64,000 nt of DNA from CAYVLA01 sp964549615 [NCBI: uncultured Thermococci archaeon]. GTDB taxonomy: Archaea > CAYQAE01 > CAYVLA01. The position numbers were made by a program, and so were the translations under genes. The stretch's first letter is position 1. Every line of letters starts with the position of its first letter. Below, in pieces: positions 8,317 through 16,425 of this stretch. The notes below the pieces were generated by a model that saw only the letters and a list, made by a program, of their open reading frames with translations, was not told the DNA's origin and did not search any database. The DNA is taken from NCBI GenBank assembly GCA_964549615.1, contig CAZJVP010000090.1, forward strand, positions 17,418 to 81,417, read 5' to 3'.

Positions 8317-9183
8317 TCAGCGGACAACCGAAAAGAAGTGCGTAAAGAAAGCGTCGGGATCGACCTCCACGGCAACCTCGTGCCTTGGGGCCGACCCCCC
8401 ACGTACGAAGGTCGTTAATCCCCGAAGCTCCTCCCTCTCGAGTTCCACCTGGACCGTGCCGGTCTCGAATCTGCAGATCCCATCATGGAATATCGTTGCG
8501 GCCGCGAGCGGGTCGTGGAACGTGATTGCCTTGTTTTCCGCAAACCAGACCTCCGCGAAATCCAGCACGGGCCCCAATGCCCTAGAGCGAAACCTCCTTC
8601 TGGCCTCCTCCGCCTCCATGGTGACCTTCGTTGTCACATCGAGGCCCACGGAGCGATGCATCCTTAGCCTCGCGCCATACACGATCGACGAAGCCTCAGG
8701 ATCGCAGCCTGCGTTCCACTCAATGCGCCTCTCCCCGAAGAGGCCGCACATGCTCACCACCCCCCTCAGCAGGAAGGGTATCTCGGGATCGCGGCGGAAC
8801 AGGGCACCGACGTTTGTGAGGGGCCCGATCGTGACCAAGATCACCTCCTCCGGATGCTCGTGGACGGTTCGTCTCACAAAACCGACGGCCCGCCCCCGTG
8901 GGAAGCCCTGAGCATGATCCCAGCCCTCCAGGGCTGCGGCCTGCGGTGCTTTCGTCTGTTTTTGAGGAACGGCAAGGGGGACCTCGAAGCCGGGGAAGAT
9001 CGGGACATCCCTGCCGAAGGCCCTGCATATGGCGCTTGCAAGCATCGCCCTCTTCTCTGCCTCTCCCGTCACGGTCGTTATCCCCAGCAGGTCGCATTCC
9101 GGCTGTGAGAGAAGATACGCTAGACAGACCGCATCGTCGATGTCGGATCCGATGTCTGTGTCGAGCAGGATCTTGACCGCCAT
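8317..9183 (-). CDS. Nucleoside hydrolase (inosine-uridine preferring family)
   Basis: About 288 residues from ATG 9183. The N-terminus ILLDTDIGSDIDDA contains the D-x-D-x-x-x-D-D calcium-binding signature of ribonucleoside hydrolases. LGITTVTGEAEKRA, VTIGPLTNVGALF and FHDPLAAATIF follow as in the family. The enzyme splits N-ribosides into ribose and base in the cytosol. It diverges from a BMP-type ABC importer operon beginning at 9435, a pairing that fits uptake and breakdown of nucleosides for carbon or base salvage. Length and motifs are normal. GGAAAG lies 10 bases before the start. Whether purine or pyrimidine nucleosides are preferred cannot be read from the sequence. Confidence 0.9.
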   Translation of the reverse strand: MAVKILLDTDIGSDIDDAVCLAYLLSQPECDLLGITTVTGEAEKRAMLASAICRAFGRDVPIFPGFEVPLAVPQKQTKAPQAAALEGWDHAQGFPRGRAVGFVRRTVHEHPEEVILVTIGPLTNVGALFRRDPEIPFLLRGVVSMCGLFGERRIEWNAGCDPEASSIVYGARLRMHRSVGLDVTTKVTMEAEEARRRFRSRALGPVLDFAEVWFAENKAITFHDPLAAATIFHDGICRFETGTVQVELEREELRGLTTFVRGGSAPRHEVAVEVDPDAFFTHFFSVVR

Positions 9184-9356
9184 GTAGGCTTTCCTTATCA
9201 ACGGATGGTTGGTCCATGGGTTTGCGGTAGCCTGAAATATTGCATTCTAGCGAAGCCTGGGGATCTTGTTGGGCGATGACCGGTCAGCCTGGAGACACCC
9301 GGACGATCGTGGACGTTGGATGGGCGCAGACAGATGGACACATGGGCTCGGCAGAT

Positions 9357-9388
9357 AGATGGTAGATGGGGTAGATGGTAGATGGGGA
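9357..9388. repeat. Two tandem 16-bp repeats upstream of the ABC importer
   Basis: The unit AGATGGTAGATGGGG(T/A) occurs twice head to tail (9357-9372, 9373-9388) and abuts the TATA-like CTTTTATC at 9391-9398. The position just upstream of the TATA box suits an activator binding site or a slipped-strand duplication. Confidence 0.7.
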
Positions 9389-9390
9389 AA

Positions 9391-9398
9391 GTCTTTTA
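9391..9398 (+). promoter_or_regulatory. TATA box of the nucleoside importer operon
   Basis: CTTTTATC lies about 40 bases before ATG 9435, giving a predicted transcript start near 9420 and a leader of roughly 15 bases. Confidence 0.5.
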
Positions 9399-9434
9399 TC
9401 CCGACCACATGACGCCGCGACCGGGCCAGGGCCC

Positions 9435-11048
9435 ATGCCACGGGAGGGTTTCGTTGCGGAGGCCAAGCGGAAGCTGCTAGTTGCCCTCAGGATGCTGGGC
9501 GGCGAGAGACCTGCCAAGGCTTTCCCTGGCACCGAAAAGAAGATTGGGGAGATTATTCTTGAGGCCCGGGGCATCCGCAAGGTCTTCCCGGGCGTAATCG
9601 CCAACGACGGGGTCGACCTCGTCGTCAGGGCAGGCGAGATACACGCCCTGCTAGGTGAGAACGGGGCGGGCAAGACGACCCTAGTCAAGATCCTCTACGG
9701 CGTCTACTCGCCGGACGAGGGGGAGATAAGACTAGGGGGCCGGCCGGTGAAGATCGGGTCACCCAGGGATGCAAGGGACCTCGGCATAGGAATGGTTCAC
9801 CAGCATTTCATGCTCTCCGAGCCCAACACGGTTGCGGAGAACGTGGCGCTTGGCCTGCCGGAGGGACGAATCCTCCTTCCCGAGGAGGAAGTCAAGAGGC
9901 GGATCAAGGATTTCTCGGGCGTGTACGGACTGAGCGTCGACCCACAGGCGAAGGTCTGGCAGCTATCCGCCGGGGAGAAGCAAAAGATCGAAATACTCAA
10001 GGCCCTCATGGCAGGCGCAAGGCTGCTCATCCTGGACGAGCCGACGGCCGTTCTCACGCCTCTCGAGACCGAGGAGCTTTTCTCCGCGCTCAGGCTGATG
10101 GCCAAACAGGGCAAGGCGGTCATCTTCATAACGCACAAGCTCGACGAGGTACTGTCCGTGGCGGACTGCGTCACCGTCCTCAGGAAGGGCAAGGTCGTGG
10201 GCCACGTCAGGACACCGGACACTGATCGCACGCAGTTGGCCAACATGATGGTTGGCGCTGAGATCGCGCCCTCGAAGAGGCCGCCTGCCACCACGGGAGA
10301 GGTGGTGCTTGAAGTCATCGGACTGTCGGTAGTGGGCGATCGAGGGAACCAGGCATGTCGAGACCTGACCTTCAGCGTACGGGCTGGAGAGATACTGGGG
10401 ATCGCAGGAGTGGCTGGAAATGGCCAGCGAGAGCTCGTGGAGGCGCTGGCCGGGATCAGAAGCGTAGCATCGGGCTCCGTGAGGATCCTAGGTCGGGACG
10501 TCACCAACCAGGGGCCCAGGACCATCGCGAACCTTGGCGTGGCTTACATTCCAGAGGACAGGATAGGCATGGGAATCGTTCCCGACATGACCGTCAAGGA
10601 GAATCTAATTCTACGGAAGTACTGGCAGCCCGAGTTCTCGAGCGGAATGGTCCTGGATCGGAGCGCCATTGAGGGCTACGCTCGCGAGATGATACAAGCC
10701 TACGACATCATGACGCCAAGCCCGGACACCGTTGCCCGAAAGCTTTCGGGCGGAAACATACAGAGGCTGATCCTTGCTAGGGAAACCTCCGGCCGCCCCA
10801 GGCTCATCATAGCCTCCCATCCGACCTCCGGGCTCGACGTCAAGGCCACCAGCGACATCCGGGCCAGACTGCTCCAAGCGGCGAGCGACGGTTCGGCCAT
10901 ATTGTTGGACTCCGAGGACCTGGAGGAGATATTCGAACTCAGCGACAGGATCGCGGTCATCGTCAGAGGAGAGTTCGTGGGCATCGTCCCCAGGTCGGAG
11001 GCGACCGTCGAGAAGATAGGCCTGATGATGGGAGGGGCGAAGGCGTGA
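9435..11048 (+). CDS. ABC importer ATPase, two-domain, BMP/nucleoside type
   Basis: About 537 residues with two ABC cassettes. The first has Walker A GENGAGKTT, signature LSAGEKQK and Walker B LLILDEPTAVL. The second has the degenerate Walker A GVAGNGQRE and signature LSGGNIQRL, as in RbsA/MglA/YufO-type ATPases. About 45 residues precede the first cassette; ATG 9435 is chosen because it follows the TATA box at the expected distance, though a later start is possible. The stop overlaps the first permease gene by four bases, which suggests translational coupling. With two permeases and a BMP-family binding protein it forms a complete importer. Energy coupling is at the cytosolic face. Nucleosides are the likely cargo because of the adjacent nucleoside hydrolase. 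Confidence 0.9.
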   Translation: MPREGFVAEAKRKLLVALRMLGGERPAKAFPGTEKKIGEIILEARGIRKVFPGVIANDGVDLVVRAGEIHALLGENGAGKTTLVKILYGVYSPDEGEIRLGGRPVKIGSPRDARDLGIGMVHQHFMLSEPNTVAENVALGLPEGRILLPEEEVKRRIKDFSGVYGLSVDPQAKVWQLSAGEKQKIEILKALMAGARLLILDEPTAVLTPLETEELFSALRLMAKQGKAVIFITHKLDEVLSVADCVTVLRKGKVVGHVRTPDTDRTQLANMMVGAEIAPSKRPPATTGEVVLEVIGLSVVGDRGNQACRDLTFSVRAGEILGIAGVAGNGQRELVEALAGIRSVASGSVRILGRDVTNQGPRTIANLGVAYIPEDRIGMGIVPDMTVKENLILRKYWQPEFSSGMVLDRSAIEGYAREMIQAYDIMTPSPDTVARKLSGGNIQRLILARETSGRPRLIIASHPTSGLDVKATSDIRARLLQAASDGSAILLDSEDLEEIFELSDRIAVIVRGEFVGIVPRSEATVEKIGLMMGGAKA

Positions 11049-12142
11049 ACCCGCTTGCGGGAATCCGACGCGGAATCCCAAGGATCTCGGTGCAGAAGAG
11101 GCGGGAGCCCCTCACCTCGAGGCAGGGTTTCGTGCTCATGCTCTCGGCCGTTGCCGCGGGCATCCTGCTTGGGGGACTGATGTTCAGCCTCGTGGGCGTG
11201 AGTCCCCTATACGCCTACGGCAAGATCCTTCAGGGATCCTTTGGCAGCCCCCAGGGCTGGAAGGAGATAGGGAGGAAGTGTATCCCGTTGATGATGGCCG
11301 GCGTGGGCCTCGTGATAGCGTTCAGGGCGGTCTTCTGGAACATAGGAGCCGAGGGCCAAATGCTCGTCGGAGCCGTCGGTGCGACTTGGATCGCCCTGAG
11401 CTTCAAGGACGCGCCATCCTGGCTCCTGTTGCCGAGCATGTTCGCGATCGGCCTTGCCTTCGGCGCCCTTTTTTGCATAATCCCGGCCGTCCTGCGGTCC
11501 AAGTTCAACGTGAACGAAGTCATAACCACCCTCATGCTCAACTACATCGCGATGCAACTCGTGTCCTACCTGATCGACGGGCCGTGGAAGGGCAAGACCC
11601 AGCATGGATACCCGTACACCGACCCGTTCGTGGAGGCCGCCCGCATCCCTCGGATCCCCGGCACATACATCCACTATCCGACCCTCATCATGGCCGTCGT
11701 CGCGTGTATCGTGCTATACCATTTCCTAGAGAGGACGAAGGCAGGCTACGAAATCAAGGTTACCGGTTACACTTCACGGGCGGCACAGTACGCAGGGATA
11801 AGCTACACGAGAACCTTGCTGATAGTAGGCCTCATCAGCGGCGGGCTGGCCGGCGCAGCGGGGGTCGGGGAGGTCGCCGGCGTCCACGGCAGGTTGATGT
11901 ACCCGTACTACATCTCCGGCGGATACGGATTCACTGCCATCATCGTTGCCTGGCTAGCAAGGCTCCATCCCGCCGGGGTGATCGTCTCAAGCATGTTCGT
12001 GTCAGCCATCTTGGTGGGCGGCGACGCGATGCGCCTGAGGGTTCCGCTCGCATCGGTGAACATCTTCACGGGGCTTATCCTTCTGATGCTCGTCAGCACC
12101 GAGATCCTACGCACGCATTCCATCAAAGTGACCTGGGGGTGA
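11045..12142 (+). CDS. ABC importer permease 1 (YufP/NupP-like)
   Basis: This protein has 365 residues with about eight to ten hydrophobic segments. The stretch FRAVFWNIGAEGQMLVGA is the conserved EAA-like region of BPD_transp_2 permeases of the nucleoside/sugar class, and FNVNEVITTLMLNYIA also fits. It starts with a GTG overlapping the ATPase stop by four bases. It would form half of the membrane channel, pairing with the next permease. The N-terminal 25 residues are basic and cytosolic. No anomalies are seen. Confidence 0.9.
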   Translation: MNPLAGIRRGIPRISVQKRREPLTSRQGFVLMLSAVAAGILLGGLMFSLVGVSPLYAYGKILQGSFGSPQGWKEIGRKCIPLMMAGVGLVIAFRAVFWNIGAEGQMLVGAVGATWIALSFKDAPSWLLLPSMFAIGLAFGALFCIIPAVLRSKFNVNEVITTLMLNYIAMQLVSYLIDGPWKGKTQHGYPYTDPFVEAARIPRIPGTYIHYPTLIMAVVACIVLYHFLERTKAGYEIKVTGYTSRAAQYAGISYTRTLLIVGLISGGLAGAAGVGEVAGVHGRLMYPYYISGGYGFTAIIVAWLARLHPAGVIVSSMFVSAILVGGDAMRLRVPLASVNIFTGLILLMLVSTEILRTHSIKVTWG

Positions 12143-12169
12143 AACGGCACGACACTCCTTGATCAGGCG

Positions 12170-13078
12170 TTGTTCATTCTTCACAGGACGGTTGCCTTCG
12201 GGACGCCGCTTCTGCTGGCCACGCTGGGCGAGATCGTCGCAGAGCGGTCCGGGGTTCTCAACCTAGGGGTGGAGGGGATGATGTCCGTGGGAGCGATAAC
12301 CGCCTTCGCCACATCGATCGTCACGGGCAACCCTTGGGCCGGCGTGCTCGTCGGTGCCATCTGCGTCGGCTTCCTCTCGCTGCTCCACTCCTTCGCCAGC
12401 ATCAACCTGAGGGCCAACCAGGTGGTCTCGGGCCTCGCGCTGACCATGCTCGGCCTTGGGATCAGCGGCCTTCTCGGGAAGCGCTACGTGGGTATGCCGC
12501 CCGGCGGCACCATAAAAGCCATGAGGCTACCCGTCCTCAGCAGGATCCCGATCCTGGGCGATATCTTCTTCAATCAGGATGCGCTGGTGTATCTCTCGAT
12601 CGCGCTCGCACTGCTCATCTGGTTTGTCCTCTCCAAGACTAGGATCGGCCTCAACATAAGGGTGGTCGGGGAGAATCCGGCGGCCGCGGATGTGTCGGGA
12701 ATCAGCGTCTATGGCATTCGCCACCTGTGCGTCTTCGTCGGAGGGCTTCTCGCTGGGGTTGCGGGGGCCTACCTTTCCCTGGTCTACATACCTTCGTGGA
12801 CCGAGGGGATGACGGGTGGCCGCGGGTGGATAGTCATCGGGCTCACGATCTTCGCCTTCTGGAGCCCCCTGCGGGCCATCGTTTGCTCCTACATCTTCGG
12901 GCTCTTCTACGTTCTTCCTTACAGCCTGCAGCCCCTGGGAATACACGTGAGCATCCTGCAGTCGATGCCCTATATCGTCACCATTCTTTCCCTTGTGGCA
13001 ATATCGAGAGAGTCGTTGAGGAAACGCATGGGCGCACCGCAGGCCCTCTCCAAGGCCTACGTCCGTGAGGAGATCTGA
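12170..13078 (+). CDS. ABC importer permease 2 (YufQ/NupQ-like)
   Basis: This protein has 302 residues with eight or so membrane segments. GEIVAERSGVLNLGVEGMM is the diagnostic conserved block of the second permease in BMP-type importers, and LRANQVVSGLALTMLGLG follows. The only in-frame start candidate near the N-terminus is TTG 12170; no ATG or GTG lies between it and the in-frame stop of the previous gene, so initiation here is less certain. It sits 27 bases after permease 1 and pairs with it in the channel. Confidence 0.88.
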   Translation: MFILHRTVAFGTPLLLATLGEIVAERSGVLNLGVEGMMSVGAITAFATSIVTGNPWAGVLVGAICVGFLSLLHSFASINLRANQVVSGLALTMLGLGISGLLGKRYVGMPPGGTIKAMRLPVLSRIPILGDIFFNQDALVYLSIALALLIWFVLSKTRIGLNIRVVGENPAAADVSGISVYGIRHLCVFVGGLLAGVAGAYLSLVYIPSWTEGMTGGRGWIVIGLTIFAFWSPLRAIVCSYIFGLFYVLPYSLQPLGIHVSILQSMPYIVTILSLVAISRESLRKRMGAPQALSKAYVREEI

Positions 13079-13315
13079 CCTCATTCGCCGCCTGAAAGGG
13101 TGGCAAGCCAGAAGCAACGGAACGAGTGCGGGGCCCCACTTCCCCAAGCCCTCTTCGCGGGCCTTCTCTTAGCGACTGGTCCGTGCCCGTCGTTGTCAAT
13201 ATCGTCCTTGACCTCAAGGTCCTGGGGGGTAGGGAGGGGAATGTGACGCCGGAAATCTTTTTCAACCGGGAAACGACTCAATCGGACGGCGCTAAGCGCC
13301 CCAGGAGAGGGTTTA

Positions 13316-14512
13316 GTGGGTGAAAAGCTCAACTATGTGATAGTGGCCGTCGTCGTGGCCGTGATCGCCGTGGTAGCTACCTACTACCTCGCGCCTGGGA
13401 AAGCTGCCAAGAACGTCACCGAGATGAAGAAGGTCAAGGCTGGCTTCATCTACGTTGGACCGATCGGAGACCTGGGATGGACGAACGCGCACGACAGGGC
13501 AAGGAGAATCGTCGACGAGAAATTCGACTGGCTCGAAACGGTGTACATCGAATCGGTGCCAATCGACCAGACGGGGGCGATGATCGACAGGCTGATCAAC
13601 GACGAGAAGTGCGACATCATCTTCACCACGAGCTTCGACTTCATGGAGCCAACCGTCGAAGCTGCAAAGAACCACCCTTCAACGGTGTTCATGCACTGTT
13701 CCGGCTACAAGACTGCGGAGAACCTTGGAGTCTACTTCGCCGACTTCTACCAGCTCTACTACCTCAATGGTCTGATGGCAGGGGCACTCACCAAGACAGG
13801 CAAACTGGGCTACGTCGGTGCACACCCGATTCCCGAGGTGCTGCGCCACATCAACGCGTTCGCCATTGGAGCCAAGGAGGTCAACCCCAACGCCAAGGTC
13901 TACGTGCGCTGGATCAACAACTGGTACGATCCGACGAAGGCCAAGGAGGCGGCGAACGCCCTAGTGGGTGAGGGCTGCGACGTCCTTGCCTTCACGGAGG
14001 ACTCGGCAACCGTGGTTCAGGAGGCTGAGAGGTTCACCAACGAGGGCAAGCAGGTGTACTCCTTCAGCCACTACAGCCCGATGGGGAACTTCGGAAACAA
14101 CTCGTGCGTCAGCGGCCAGCTGGTCCACTGGGAGGACCTCTACGAGATCATATTGCAGCGGTTCTACACGGGTACGTGGGACAACCGTGCCTACGACTAC
14201 CTGCTCTCAGAGGGAGGCGTCGAACTCGGTGCTAGGTTCGGGGAACCCATCAATCCCAAGTTCATCCCCGACCTCAAGGCAAAGAAAGTGAACGACCGAC
14301 TGCTTGGCGAGATAAGCGTCTATGACCTTGTCATGAAGAGAATCGAGCAGATGAAACAGACCTCGGTCGCCTTCGATCCTTTCACAGGGCCCATCTACGA
14401 CCAGAACGGGAACCTCAAGTTCAGGGATGGCGAGAGGGCTAGCTATGCCGCCCTCTACGGAGCCGACATGAACTGGTTCGTCGACAACGTCGTGGGCAGC
14501 CCAAGCGGCTAG
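13316..14512 (+). CDS. BMP-family substrate-binding protein of the ABC importer
   Basis: This protein has 398 residues from GTG 13316, preceded by AGGAGAGG. Residues 6-26 form one uncleaved-looking membrane helix with no lipobox Cys, so the protein is probably held by an N-terminal anchor instead of lipid. KAGFIYVGPIGDLGWTNAHD is typical of the Bmp/Med family (PF02608), which binds nucleosides or related solutes outside the membrane. A 240-base gap separates it from permease 2 and holds a possible own promoter (CTTTTTCAAC near 13256), which would let the binding protein be made in excess. It is the last gene of the transport unit and is followed by a hairpin/T-run terminator. Confidence 0.9.
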   Translation: MGEKLNYVIVAVVVAVIAVVATYYLAPGKAAKNVTEMKKVKAGFIYVGPIGDLGWTNAHDRARRIVDEKFDWLETVYIESVPIDQTGAMIDRLINDEKCDIIFTTSFDFMEPTVEAAKNHPSTVFMHCSGYKTAENLGVYFADFYQLYYLNGLMAGALTKTGKLGYVGAHPIPEVLRHINAFAIGAKEVNPNAKVYVRWINNWYDPTKAKEAANALVGEGCDVLAFTEDSATVVQEAERFTNEGKQVYSFSHYSPMGNFGNNSCVSGQLVHWEDLYEIILQRFYTGTWDNRAYDYLLSEGGVELGARFGEPINPKFIPDLKAKKVNDRLLGEISVYDLVMKRIEQMKQTSVAFDPFTGPIYDQNGNLKFRDGERASYAALYGADMNWFVDNVVGSPSG

Positions 14513-14537
14513 AGCTTTCCCAGAAAGAACATAGGCT

Positions 14538-14565
14538 GGGCGGCCAAGACCGCCCCTCTTTTTTT
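14538..14565 (+). terminator. Hairpin plus T7 terminator after the importer operon
   Basis: GGGCGG (14538-14543) pairs with CCGCCC (14550-14555), followed after three bases by seven T (14559-14565), 25 bases past the binding-protein stop. Confidence 0.75.
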
Positions 14566-14791
14566 CGTTTCCCCTATGCCCATCCGCATGGAGCTGCGGC
14601 GTCAAGGAATCGGCCGGCTTTTTCCCTCATCGGCGATCGATCGCGATCAGCCACGCGTCCCGCGGCTTGAACCGCAGGCCAAACCGGCAAGGATCCCGAC
14701 CAGGGCTGGGCCGCCGAAGGCAGGCCCGCGAGCGATGCGCAGCACGTGACCCTGAGGCGCGTGGGATACAATTTTCAGGCCTGCCCAAAAC

Positions 14792-15106
14792 GTGGAAGCG
14801 TTGCCCGAGCAGGACGCAGCGAACCGGATCGAGGCGGCCATCCGAAGGGAGAGGCGGCCCTTGAGGCTGTCTGAACTCAGGAAGTTGCTGGGACTGGACC
14901 GTTCCGAGTCCGGTCGCCTACTCCGAATACTAAGGGAGGACGGCAGGTTCTATAGGGTCGGGTCCTCCTGGCACGCAAGGGGAGCCCCTCTCAAGATCAC
15001 GGTCAGGTTCTGCCCGAACTGCGGCTGGAAGGCGGTCAAGTATGGAGGGGGCTTCTATCGCTGCCCGAACTGCCAGATCAGGTTCCACTTCACATGGCTG
15101 GCTTGA
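14792..15106 (+). CDS. Small HTH plus zinc-ribbon protein
   Basis: This protein has 104 residues from GTG 14792. The N-terminal two thirds (IEAAIRRERRPLRLSELRKLLGL through LLRILREDGRFYRVG) reads as a winged-helix DNA-binding fold. The C-terminus has CPNCGWKAV and a later CPNC, a four-Cys zinc ribbon. A TATA-like ACAATTTTC near 14766 lies about 25 bases upstream, so the mRNA may be leaderless. It is probably a DNA- or RNA-binding regulator; the target is unknown. It converges on the SpoIIM-like gene with only eight bases between the stops. Confidence 0.75.
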   Translation: MEALPEQDAANRIEAAIRRERRPLRLSELRKLLGLDRSESGRLLRILREDGRFYRVGSSWHARGAPLKITVRFCPNCGWKAVKYGGGFYRCPNCQIRFHFTWLA

Positions 15107-15114
15107 TGGCCGGC

Positions 15115-15711
15115 TCAGCTCCCGGCCCCGTAAACGATGAAGAGGAAAGTCTCCACGCCGGCGGCCACGATGAGGAGCAGCAACACGATCAAGAATGAGC
15201 CCAGGACCTTTCTCAGGTCAGACACAAGGATTCTGGTCGGCGCCTCGCCCTCGCCCTTCATCCAGTACCGTACGACGAGGAAGGCATCGCTTCCCAGAAG
15301 GAACCCGAACGATCCCGCCAAGAAGGTCGCTGGGAGTTCGAATGCGCCGTGGGGAAGGATGGCAGTCAGAAAGTTGAGAACCGGCTTCTCCGATCTGGCA
15401 AGGACGATGCCCAATGGCAGCCCGTTCACCAGTAATATGAAGGCGGGGGGTATCCCGAAAACGATGCCCCCGAAGGCCATCAGCACGCATATCGAGAGAT
15501 TGTGAACCAGTATCTTTGAGAAGATCCTGCCCGGCCCCCGTGTGTTTTCGAAGTCCGCCTGCATCCTCTCCGCCACGATATGGTGAAGCCTGTCAGCGAG
15601 GGCGGGCTTCAAAGTGTCGATCATGACCCCCGCGACAAACCCGACCAGGTATAGGCCGATCGCTGCGAGGATCATTTTCTTCCTCAGGGCGGTCTTTCTT
15701 CCCACAGACAT
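15115..15711 (-). CDS. SpoIIM/DUF95-like integral membrane protein
   Basis: About 198 residues from ATG 15711. Four to five membrane helices are visible, with the family block HNLSICVLMAFGGIVFGIPP and VNGLPLG followed by LPHGAFELPA, characteristic of the stage II sporulation M (PF01944) family that is common in archaea without sporulation. A longer frame begins at a TTG 45 bases upstream, but the TATA-like ATCTATTTC (about 15733-15741) sits 25 bases before ATG 15711 and favours the shorter form. Function in archaea is unknown; a role in membrane or vesicle organisation is speculative. Confidence 0.82.
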   Translation of the reverse strand: MSVGRKTALRKKMILAAIGLYLVGFVAGVMIDTLKPALADRLHHIVAERMQADFENTRGPGRIFSKILVHNLSICVLMAFGGIVFGIPPAFILLVNGLPLGIVLARSEKPVLNFLTAILPHGAFELPATFLAGSFGFLLGSDAFLVVRYWMKGEGEAPTRILVSDLRKVLGSFLIVLLLLIVAAGVETFLFIVYGAGS

Positions 15712-15829
15712 TCCAATGGTCGCCAGATTTTGAAATAGATATTCCCAACGATGCAATCTATTTCAGAATTCCCACAATCTATTCTTTGGGAATGTCGCGA
15801 GGAAATCGCAACCGTCTGAGCAAAAAAGC

Positions 15830-15839
15830 TATTTATACC
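15830..15839 (+). promoter_or_regulatory. TATA box preceding a probable structured RNA
   Basis: CTATTTATAC within an A/T-rich run (from AAAAAAG at 15822) predicts transcription from about 15858-15862. No protein gene begins for more than 500 bases downstream. Confidence 0.6.
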
Positions 15840-15857
15840 CGCCACGGATAACTATAA

Positions 15858-16140
15858 TGCTACACGTCATTGGGTCCCACGGAGAGTAACTGGTGAATCC
15901 CGAGCGATGATCCGTCGGACAACCCCGCGTAGCAACAGGGAACGCTGACACGACCCTCCGCGAGGACACCTGGGCAGAGGGAGGATCGACCGCACGAGGA
16001 AGCCCGGGGGTTAGTGCCGAGGGGTACAGGCGCTCCCACGCCGGGGAGGCGGCGTAGCAAGAGGTGTATAGGGAGGTTCGCAAGAGTCAAGGTAATCTCG
16101 ACTCGGATCACTTATCGAATCGGGTAAGGGAGGATGAAAT
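15858..16140 (+). ncRNA. Probable structured RNA, unassigned
   Basis: This GC-rich stretch follows a good TATA box and holds no credible protein. Helices visible directly: 15874-15883 pairs with 15911-15920 over ten positions with one C-C mismatch; 15952-15959 pairs with 15980-15987 over eight with one A-C mismatch; GAGTC/GACTC near 16085-16102 closes a hairpin; ACGCC/GGCGT pair near 16038-16055. The nonamer GCGTAGCAA occurs at about 15927 and again near 16051. The segment CCCCGCGTAGCAA faintly recalls the AGCAA part of archaeal RNase P RNA, but I do not see the universal first conserved block or the 3' block, nor the SRP helix 8 motif. The 3' end is not defined, as no T-run follows. RNase P RNA, SRP RNA and an undescribed RNA all remain possible. 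Confidence 0.45.
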
Positions 16141-16425
16141 CGAACTCAAGATAACCTTGGGGCGCAAGAGGGACATCGAAGGGATCGGTGCCGCTGATCT
16201 TTGGCCGTACTCCGCATATCTTCACGGATGGAATGGTTGGGTAGTCACAGGACACGTGGCCTGCGCTTAGGACGCTCATCGATATCGATGCTACGGGGAC
16301 TCGTGAGCGCGCACATCCGGGCGGGGATCATGCGGCAATTCCTGAGATCTCCCGAGCAGCGCTGAGAAAGCCTCCTTCTGTCGTTTCGTCTCCGAGCCGG
16401 GATTACGATATGGGAAGTGGTGATA
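16141..16425. other. Gap before dnaG
   Basis: About 285 bases between the structured region and dnaG. A 68-codon open frame crosses its first half (16064-16270), but it begins inside the RNA-like region and resembles no family I know. I see no clear TATA box close to the dnaG start. Confidence 0.3.

Noticed and set aside
15922-15956. Box C/D guide RNA
   Set aside because: GATGAT and CTGA occur about 40 bases apart, but they sit inside longer helices of the larger structured region and the boxes are imperfect.
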